Positions 1 to 6,849 of a stretch of DNA of 32,055 bases are shown piece after piece. The notes beneath the pieces are model-generated. The model did no database searches, had not been told where the DNA came from, and saw only the letters and a program-made list of their open reading frames with translations. The translations under genes were made by a program, and so were the position numbers. Source of the stretch: Methylovulum sp. (GTDB lineage: Bacteria; Pseudomonadota; Gammaproteobacteria; Methylococcales; Methylomonadaceae); the NCBI GenBank assembly GCA_016919605.1, contig JACXTQ010000254.1, positions 1-32,055 on the forward strand, in the 5' to 3' direction. Each line of letters begins with the position of its first letter. The first letter of the stretch is position 1.

Positions 1-1278
1 CGTTATCAGCATCTTCGCCACTGGCGCGTAAATAAACAGCAACAGCGTGGCGAGCAACGCCAGCGGCACGAGCAAAAAACTGATGACGGGTACGGCGACC
101 ATATTCGCCAAAGGCGCACAGAGGGACACTTGCTGGAAAAAGAACAGCAACAACGGCGCTAGGCCTAACGAAGTGTAGCCATTGATACGGATGGCCTCAC
201 TGAGATAATGTAGCTGGCCTAGCCGTCCGCTGATGGCGTAAACAATCACCGCCACCGCGAAATAAGATAACCAAAACCCTGGCAACAACACCGCCAAGGG
301 GTCATACACCAACACCACAAACAAGGCCAAGGCTAAAGTGTGGAAAGGCCGTACCGGACGCTGGCAAATAATCGCCAGCATCATGACCACCAACATCACT
401 ACCGCGCGTTGCGTGGGTACAGAAAACCCCGCCAGTGCCGCATAAAAAATCCCCGCCACTAATGCCGCCATTGCCGCCACTCTCGGCGGCGACCATGCCA
501 AGTACGCAGTCCATGCCCAACACCGTGCCACTAGCCAATATACCAATCCGGCAATTAAGCCGATATGCGAGCCGGATATGACCACCAAATGCGTAGTGCC
601 GGTTTGCCGGAAAATATCCCAAGACGCTGGGCTAATATCATTGCCAAAGCCGATGGTTAAGGCCTTCAGCAGGGCAATGTGTTCGGGGTTCATCGGCAAA
701 GCCGACAGACGGTCATTAATGGCTTGCCGCCACAGGGCAATAGGTGTCCGCCATGAGGCTTGCGCCAATAAAACGGGCTTGGGATAGGGGCGCACACTTC
801 CGGTTGCGCCAATGCCTTCGGTGAACAGCCAACGCTCATAATCAAAACCACCCGAATTCAACGTGCCATGCGGCTGTCTGAGCTTAACCGTCAATGTCCA
901 GATTTGCCCAGCCTTAACGGCTTGTTCCGGCGAATGCCAACTTAAGCGTAATTTTGATGGGATATGCACCGGGGCTTGCGTCACTAGCAAATCAAAACGG
1001 GTAAGCGGGTCGGACAATTCGGGCAAATCGGCAATCCTGCCCGTAACCACAACATCGGTACCCGCCAAAGATGCAGGTAAACGGTCAGCAAGCCGGTAAC
1101 TGGCAAACAAAGTCGCCCAGAGGATGCCGAGGAAGAAAAACACCCCGAAGCGGCAACGCCAATACGCTATCAACCCCACCGCAATGGCACAGAGGATTAG
1201 CCAAGGCAGTGCGGGTAACTGCGCCAACTGCTGCACCAGCAAAATCCCAGCGAGAAAGGCGGGGGCGATGATGATCAT
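1..1278 (-). CDS. comEC: ComEC/Rec2 family DNA internalization protein (partial, runs off left edge)
   Basis: Manual translation of the minus strand from ATG at 1278 gives an open frame to base 1: MIIIAPAFLAGILLVQQL...FRQTGTTHLVVISGSHIGLIAGLVYW..., with the ComEC 'GTTHLVVISGSHIGL' hallmark and many TM segments. Absent from the ORF track because it has no stop in the window. Confidence 0.93.
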   Translation of the reverse strand, partial: MIIIAPAFLAGILLVQQLAQLPALPWLILCAIAVGLIAYWRCRFGVFFFLGILWATLFASYRLADRLPASLAGTDVVVTGRIADLPELSDPLTRFDLLVTQAPVHIPSKLRLSWHSPEQAVKAGQIWTLTVKLRQPHGTLNSGGFDYERWLFTEGIGATGSVRPYPKPVLLAQASWRTPIALWRQAINDRLSALPMNPEHIALLKALTIGFGNDISPASWDIFRQTGTTHLVVISGSHIGLIAGLVYWLVARCWAWTAYLAWSPPRVAAMAALVAGIFYAALAGFSVPTQRAVVMLVVMMLAIICQRPVRPFHTLALALFVVLVYDPLAVLLPGFWLSYFAVAVIVYAISGRLGQLHYLSEAIRINGYTSLGLAPLLLFFFQQVSLCAPLANMVAVPVISFLLVPLALLATLLLFIYAPVAKMLIT

Positions 1279-1343
1279 AAAATACTGCCGCCATTGCCTA
1301 AGCGTAGGCGATGTAGTTGGGAAGGATTGGTTTACATGTGGAT

Positions 1344-1540
1344 TTAAGCTTGTTGTCTCTCATGTTCCGCCAATTTTCCTATCAGGTGCGCGTATTGTGC
1401 TGCGGGTACAAGATAAGCGACGGGGGCTGGTTACGGCTTAGGATGACAACGGTTTCACCGTCCGCCTGTTCGAGCAAAGTGCTTGGGTTTTTCTTTAATT
1501 CAGCAATACTCGCACTCAATGCCGCTAATAGAGGTCTCAT
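1344..1540 (-). pseudogene. Phd/YefM-type (prevent-host-death) antitoxin, frameshifted in this sequence
   Basis: From ATG at 1540: MRPLLAALSASIAELKKNPSTLLEQADGETVVILSRNQPP, then out of frame with an early stop (TGA 1384-1382). One extra C in the C5 tract (+ strand G5, 1422-1426) restores ...RNQPPVAYLVPAAQYAHLIGKLAEHERQQA* ending at 1344, a typical Phd/YefM layout. Confidence 0.75.
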
Positions 1541-1567
1541 AATCACGCCTTAGGTTAATGCGAAACG

Positions 1568-2074
1568 TCACCGCCGTTGCCTACGTCTAGGCACTTCAGG
1601 TGTAATAGGTTGGTAAGCTTTTAGGCCTTGGTCGCCTGTAAGGATTTCCACTTGATAGTTTTGGGCGTAATAATCGGCGACATCTTTGATAGTCGCATCA
1701 CCTAATGATAGTTGTTGTGCCGCCAATGTCGGCCAAGTGTCGGCCAGCGTTTTAAGTTTTTCGCTCGACCATAGGCTGGATTGTTCGGAAAAGGCCGCCC
1801 ACGGGGTTTCATTGTCGGCGGCTTTGCGTAGCAAATCCGCTAACGCTTGCCCCCGTTCAAATCGGTAAGCAGGGGCTTGGGCAATATGGTTGCCCGTTTC
1901 AATGAGTGTGGCTAATGGTAAGACAAATGTGGTACCAGCTTGCAGTTCTGTTTGGATTTTCTCATTAACGCGTTGCTTGTCCCAACGGTCATCATCAGGG
2001 CCACAAGTGTCTTTACCCGGTACAGCCAACCAAACGCATAAAATGCTGGTGTCGATAATCAGCACTTTTCTCAC
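1568..2074 (-). CDS. PIN-like domain protein (putative nuclease) paired with AAA ATPase
   Basis: 168 aa; 'VLIIDTSILCVWL' N-terminal acidic motif, 'ATLIETGNHI', 'LGDATIKDVA' and 'ILTGDQGLKAY' match the spacing of PIN-fold acidic residues. Start overlaps the ATPase stop by 4 nt. Confidence 0.72.
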   Translation of the reverse strand: MRKVLIIDTSILCVWLAVPGKDTCGPDDDRWDKQRVNEKIQTELQAGTTFVLPLATLIETGNHIAQAPAYRFERGQALADLLRKAADNETPWAAFSEQSSLWSSEKLKTLADTWPTLAAQQLSLGDATIKDVADYYAQNYQVEILTGDQGLKAYQPITPEVPRRRQRR

Positions 2075-3324
2075 TGCGCGTCCCCACGCTTTAACGCCGC
2101 TTCAATTTGCCCTTCCGTGTTGAGCTTGCCTAAACTCCCCCCCGCCATCAGCTTAGGCAATTGTTCAATATCTTCAAGCTGGACAAGCTGGCTTACGCCC
2201 GTTTTGTCATCACGGTGCGCCACGGTAATAAACGGTAACATTCTGATACCCGCCGCGTCCAACAACGCGGGGTTGTGGGTGGTGACTATCACATCAATCC
2301 CCCGCTCTTTGCCCAGTGTCCTGAGCATATCTATCAGCAAATGCGCCCGTGAAGGGTGTAAGCCATTATCCACTTCTTCAATCACCAACAGGCTGCCTTT
2401 TTCTCGCGTCAATAGGGCGGTGACTATCGCCAGATACCGCAAGCTACCATCAGACATGCCCCGCGCGTCTATCTCATGGCTGGCCGCCTCACCCCAGCCT
2501 TCCTCACAATATAGCATGGCATCGGAGTTAAACTTGCCGATGGTTTCTACCCATACCCGTTTAATATCCGATTCCGGCAAGGATTTAAAATAACCCGTCA
2601 ATGTCGCTTCAACTTCTTCTTTACGCGAGGGTTCAAGTGCCGCTAAAACACCCGCGATATTGGAGCCATCGGTATTGAGTTTTTCTGATAGAGGCGCATA
2701 ACCGCGTATATGGCTAGGGATGGGGTCAAATATGAAAATTTGTTTAAGTTGTGTAATGAAATGATTGATATTAATGACATCATCTTCCTCAAACTTTGTT
2801 TTAGCCAAACCTAATATCGGACTTAAAAGCAGCTCTGTTCCTAAATGTGAAACCCCTATAAAGATACTCAACAAACATAAAAGATTCCATTCATCATCTT
2901 TACTATCTTGCATGAAAAGTACTTTTTCTTCAGCCGCCCCTCCACTCTCCGATTCATACGTTAATAATGAAAATTTTTCGTCAATGATCCCTGCATAAGC
3001 CTGATTAACTCCAATCTTCAGCACATAACGGCAATCTTGATTTTTCTTTACGCCATCCGCCAAAACTTCAAGCGTAAATTGCGTATGCCGCTTAAGGCAA
3101 ACCCAGTCAATCCCACCTCGCAAAGCCGGAAGCTTGGTATCGCTATTACCATTAATTGCATCAAAAATACTAACCCCAGAAGCCAGCCGATGCAAAAATA
3201 ACAACGCATCCAATGCGTTCGACTTGCCACTGGCATTGGTGCCGATCAACAGTGTCAACGGGTCAATGTACAGCTTGGCATCGGCAAAGCTTTTCCAGTT
3301 TGTTAGCCTTAATTCTTTAATCAT
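2071..3324 (-). CDS. AAA family ATPase, OLD/RecF-like (AAA_21-type)
   Basis: 417 aa; 'LRLTNWKSFADAKLYIDPLTLLIGTNASGKSNALDALLF' (Walker A), 'GSLLVIEEVDNGLHPSRAHLLIDML' (Walker B), 'DVIVTTHNPALLDA' (H-switch). Confidence 0.9.
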   Translation of the reverse strand: MIKELRLTNWKSFADAKLYIDPLTLLIGTNASGKSNALDALLFLHRLASGVSIFDAINGNSDTKLPALRGGIDWVCLKRHTQFTLEVLADGVKKNQDCRYVLKIGVNQAYAGIIDEKFSLLTYESESGGAAEEKVLFMQDSKDDEWNLLCLLSIFIGVSHLGTELLLSPILGLAKTKFEEDDVININHFITQLKQIFIFDPIPSHIRGYAPLSEKLNTDGSNIAGVLAALEPSRKEEVEATLTGYFKSLPESDIKRVWVETIGKFNSDAMLYCEEGWGEAASHEIDARGMSDGSLRYLAIVTALLTREKGSLLVIEEVDNGLHPSRAHLLIDMLRTLGKERGIDVIVTTHNPALLDAAGIRMLPFITVAHRDDKTGVSQLVQLEDIEQLPKLMAGGSLGKLNTEGQIEAALKRGDAQ

Positions 3325-3387
3325 AATGGTTTGCTTGTGCTTATCTGCGGTGGGGGCGGATCATAAACAAATTGCCTTCCCTGCCAT

Positions 3388-3600
3388 TTAGGCGGCGATT
3401 TCAATATATTGGACGATGCTGCTTGGCTGGGGTATAGGCAAGCCATCTTCAATCATGCCTTCGATATGAAAAGCGATGGCTTCACGAATTTCCCGCTCAG
3501 TTTCCTCAATAGTCTCACCCGTAGCAATGCAGCCAGGCAAATCAGGAACGTATGCCGAATAATTATTGGCCGTCCTTTCAACAACAATTGCATAACGCAT
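3388..3600 (-). CDS. HicB-like family antitoxin/orphan protein
   Basis: 70 aa: MRYAIVVERTANNYSAYVPDLPGCIATGETIEETEREIREAIAFHIEGMIEDGLPIPQPSS, the canonical HicB partial RNase H-fold pattern. No adjacent HicA. Confidence 0.88.
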   Translation of the reverse strand: MRYAIVVERTANNYSAYVPDLPGCIATGETIEETEREIREAIAFHIEGMIEDGLPIPQPSSIVQYIEIAA

Positions 3601-3634
3601 GGGTTACTCCTTTAGGTTTGCTTGTTTAAGTTAC

Positions 3635-4318
3635 CTATCCCCCCACAATCACCCCATCTTCCATGTGCAAAACCTTACCCATCTTCGCCGCCAGTTCATG
3701 GTCATGCGTCACCACCAAAAAACTTACTTGCAGTTCTTGGTTTAGTTCCAACATCAGTTGGTAGACGTGTTCGGCGGTTTTGCTGTCTAGGTTGCCTGTG
3801 GGTTCATCCGCCAGAATTACGGCGGGTTTGTTGATTAGCGCCCTCGCCACGGCGGCGCGTTGGCGTTCGCCGCCGGACAGTTCGCCGGGCTTATGGGCGA
3901 TACGATGGCCTAAGCCGACCCGTTGTAACAATTCGCTGGCGCGGACTTTGGCCTCGGCAACCGATACTCCGGCAATCAACAAAGGCATGGCAACGTTTTC
4001 CAAGACGGTAAACTCACCCAGCAAGTGATGGGATTGGTAAATAAACCCTAATGACTTGTTACGCAGCCGTGCTTGTTGGTTGCTGCTGACCTTATTCAGG
4101 TTAACCCCGTCCAAGACCACTTCGCCGCCCGTAGGTTTATCCAATCCACCCAGCAAATGCAATAAGGTGCTTTTGCCAGAACCGGACGCGCCCATGATGG
4201 CGACTTGTTCGCCGATGCCTATTTGCAAATTGACACCTTTTAAGACTTCGACATCCAATTCGCCTTGGCTATAGCGTTTAGTCAGGTTTTTGCACACTAA
4301 AATGGCGGGCTTATTCAT
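3635..4318 (-). CDS. lolD: Lipoprotein-releasing system ATP-binding protein LolD
   Basis: 227 aa; Walker [10 protein letters not shown], signature [19 protein letters not shown], Walker [16 protein letters not shown]; overlaps the permease start. Confidence 0.95.
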   Translation of the reverse strand: MNKPAILVCKNLTKRYSQGELDVEVLKGVNLQIGIGEQVAIMGASGSGKSTLLHLLGGLDKPTGGEVVLDGVNLNKVSSNQQARLRNKSLGFIYQSHHLLGEFTVLENVAMPLLIAGVSVAEAKVRASELLQRVGLGHRIAHKPGELSGGERQRAAVARALINKPAVILADEPTGNLDSKTAEHVYQLMLELNQELQVSFLVVTHDHELAAKMGKVLHMEDGVIVGG

Positions 4319-5558
4319 AACGCAACACCTCAGCCGGATTGACTCTGGACGCTTGCCAAGCAGGATAAATGGTGGCTAACAAAGACAGCAAGAAGGCCAT
4401 GCCGGCAATGGCATACACATCCGTCCACAGTAATTTTGAGGGCAGGTCGCTGATGTAATAGACTTCTGCCGACAAAAACTTAAAGCCGGTCGCCTCTTCA
4501 ATCGTGTGGATAATGTCGGCGATATTCAGTGACAGCAGTACCCCGCCGACTACGCCCAAGGCAGTTCCCGCCAAGCCGATAGTCGTGCCCAACACCATAA
4601 AAATACCCATGACTGCCCCAGAGGTTAAGCCTTGGGTCTTTAAGATGGCAATGTCACCACGTTTGTCCGTGACTACCATAATCAGCGTGGAGACAATATT
4701 AAACGCCGCCACGGCGACCATCAGCAATAGGATGATCGACATCACCCGTTTTTCCATTTTGATGGCCTGAAAGAAGTTGTCATGCGCCTTAGTCCAGTCG
4801 CTGACTACATAGTCAGCGTAAAATTTCACCGCTAAATTTTGGGTTATCTTAGGCGCGTCCAGCAGATTGTCCAGCCTGATGCGCACCGCTGACACTGCGG
4901 TGTCCATGCGGAACAATTTTGCGGCATCGTCCAGATGGACAAAGGCCATATTGCGGTCATATTCAAACATGCCGACCTTGAAGGTGCCGACAACGGTAAA
5001 CCGGCGCATACGCGGCACGACTCCAGCGGGCGTAGAATTGACTTGCGGGCTGATGACGGTGATTTTATCGCCCGTCACTACGCCCAAATAATTGGCAAGT
5101 TCTTGACCTAAGACTATACCATATTGCCCAGCCACCAAATCGGTTAACTTGCCATCGGTCATTTTTTGCGCGACTTCCGACACCTTCGCTTCCATGTTCG
5201 GCAATACCCCTGTCAATACCGTGCCGCTGACGCGCCTATCGGCGTTGATCATCACTTGTCCACCAATAAAAGGAGCCGCACCTTGTATATGTGGCATACC
5301 CGCAAGTTTTTGCTCCAGCCCTTGCCAGTCGTCCAACTGCCCGTTCCGTCCGGTTATGGTGGCATGGGCCGTCATACTGAGCATACGCGCACTGATTTGC
5401 TCGACAAAGCCATTCATCACCGACAAGACCGTAATTAAGGCAATCACGCTCAAGGCGATGCCCAGCACCGATGCCAAGGTGACGAACGAAATGAATTGTG
5501 TGCGCCGCTCCGCCCGCGTATAACGCAAGCCGATATAAAAGATTAAGGGTTTAAACAT
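4311..5558 (-). CDS. lolC: Lipoprotein-releasing ABC transporter permease (LolC/LolE family)
   Basis: 415 aa; [51 protein letters not shown], with a C-terminal FtsX-type domain ending [14 protein letters not shown] versus E identity not resolved. Confidence 0.92.
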   Translation of the reverse strand: MFKPLIFYIGLRYTRAERRTQFISFVTLASVLGIALSVIALITVLSVMNGFVEQISARMLSMTAHATITGRNGQLDDWQGLEQKLAGMPHIQGAAPFIGGQVMINADRRVSGTVLTGVLPNMEAKVSEVAQKMTDGKLTDLVAGQYGIVLGQELANYLGVVTGDKITVISPQVNSTPAGVVPRMRRFTVVGTFKVGMFEYDRNMAFVHLDDAAKLFRMDTAVSAVRIRLDNLLDAPKITQNLAVKFYADYVVSDWTKAHDNFFQAIKMEKRVMSIILLLMVAVAAFNIVSTLIMVVTDKRGDIAILKTQGLTSGAVMGIFMVLGTTIGLAGTALGVVGGVLLSLNIADIIHTIEEATGFKFLSAEVYYISDLPSKLLWTDVYAIAGMAFLLSLLATIYPAWQASRVNPAEVLRYE

Positions 5559-5586
5559 GAAAAGTGTCGGTTAATGGAGGGAGGGA

Positions 5587-6003
5587 TCAAGATTTTCTGC
5601 ACTGGGGGCAAAAGCCGTATAGATAGAGGCCGTGGTCGGTAAGTTCATAACCGAGCCTATCGGCAATTTCCCTTTGTCTGACTTCAATGACATTATCGGT
5701 AAATTCATCGACTTTGCCGCATTTCATGCACATGATGTGGTCGTGATGATCCGCGGTCGCCAACTCAAATACCGAGTTGCCGCCTTCAAAGTGATGGCGG
5801 GTCACTAGACCCGCCGCTTCAAACTGAGTTAGCACTCGATATACGGTCGCCAAACCAATTTCCTCGTTTTCGCTTAAGAGAATCTTATAGACCTTTTCCG
5901 CTGTCAAATGACGCTCATTAAGCTGCTTTTCTAAAATTTGCAGAATTTTAACGCGGGGCAAGGTCACTTTTAGACCTGCATTTCTTAAATCATGGGATTC
6001 CAT
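5587..6003 (-). CDS. fur: Ferric uptake regulator Fur
   Basis: 138 aa; LRNAGLKVTLPRVKILQILE..., 'DHHDHIMCMKCGKVDEF', C-terminal CPQC. Confidence 0.97.
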   Translation of the reverse strand: MESHDLRNAGLKVTLPRVKILQILEKQLNERHLTAEKVYKILLSENEEIGLATVYRVLTQFEAAGLVTRHHFEGGNSVFELATADHHDHIMCMKCGKVDEFTDNVIEVRQREIADRLGYELTDHGLYLYGFCPQCRKS

Positions 6004-6152
6004 TATGAAGCTCCAATTAGCCGCAATGTCAACGGCGGGTGAAAGTTTTGCCCATTGTAGCCTTTTTCAGGCTATCAAGGCATGACAGTTTTATAGGATA
6101 ATCGTTTAACATCCTGTATGATTTTGCGTTTTCAATCCAACTTGTTGTCCTG
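6004..6152. promoter_or_regulatory. Divergent fur/bamE intergenic regulatory region
   Basis: 149 nt AT-rich gap between the divergent starts of fur and bamE; individual promoter elements not assigned. Confidence 0.5.
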
Positions 6153-6659
6153 ATGAGTAAACCGCTTTTTTCCGTTTGTCTGCTGTCGCTGACCCTTGCG
6201 TCCTGTTCCATGGTGCTTAACCATCTGCCGGGCGTGTATACGCTGGAAGTCCAGCAAGGCAATATTGTCGAACAAGACATGATAGACCAGCTCAAGCCGC
6301 GCATGACCAAACGCCAAGTGCTCTATATTATGGGCTCGCCCATGTTAAAAAACGTGTTCCACGAATCGCGCTGGGATTATATCTATTCCGATAAGGTCAG
6401 TGGTCAAGACAAGGTGCAAAAACGCATCACATTGGTGTTTAACGGCGATGAACTGGCAGGGATGCAAGGCGATTTAAAACCAAGTGCCGTGACTGTAGTC
6501 AAACCGCCGCGTGAAATGACCGTTAACGTTCCTAAGCGGGATTTGGAAAAAACCTTATGGGAAAAAATCACTGGCTTGTTTGGTTTTATGCGCGGCGACA
6601 GCAAAACGGAGAAAGACCCCGAAAATTTGAAACCTAAGCCTAACGAAGCGCCGTATTAG
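6153..6659 (+). CDS. bamE: Outer membrane protein assembly factor BamE (SmpA/OmlA)
   Basis: 168 aa; lipobox LTLASCS, then VYTLEVQQGNIVEQDMIDQLKPRMTKRQVLYIMGSPML; divergent from fur, a common arrangement. Confidence 0.95.
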   Translation: MSKPLFSVCLLSLTLASCSMVLNHLPGVYTLEVQQGNIVEQDMIDQLKPRMTKRQVLYIMGSPMLKNVFHESRWDYIYSDKVSGQDKVQKRITLVFNGDELAGMQGDLKPSAVTVVKPPREMTVNVPKRDLEKTLWEKITGLFGFMRGDSKTEKDPENLKPKPNEAPY

Positions 6660-6849
6660 TTTAAAATGTTGCTGTGCAGGGCATCTTCGGGGTTCTTAAA
6701 GCTCAGCTTGGCAATCTGGTGGTGGGGCGGCAACAGCTGGGCCAAACAATTTTCTAAAGCCAACATCGGTATAGTGGTTGAGATATTTTCCGCTTATTGG
6801 CTGGTCGCCCAAGTCGTTAACAATCATGGGCGGTAGATAATGGGCCCTG

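Noticed and set aside
302-1294. Minus-strand ORFs 302-622 and 1085-1294 and plus-strand ORFs 578-787, 863-1099, 1071-1271
   Set aside because: They overlap the continuous minus-strand comEC frame (1-1278), which carries clear family motifs; these are out-of-frame or antisense shadows.
1317-1553. Plus-strand ORF 1317-1553
   Set aside because: Antisense to the Phd-like antitoxin reading, which is far more protein-like; no recognisable domain.
6029-6317. Minus-strand ORFs 6029-6310 and 6132-6317
   Set aside because: Antisense to the bamE 5' end and the fur/bamE promoter region; no domain.
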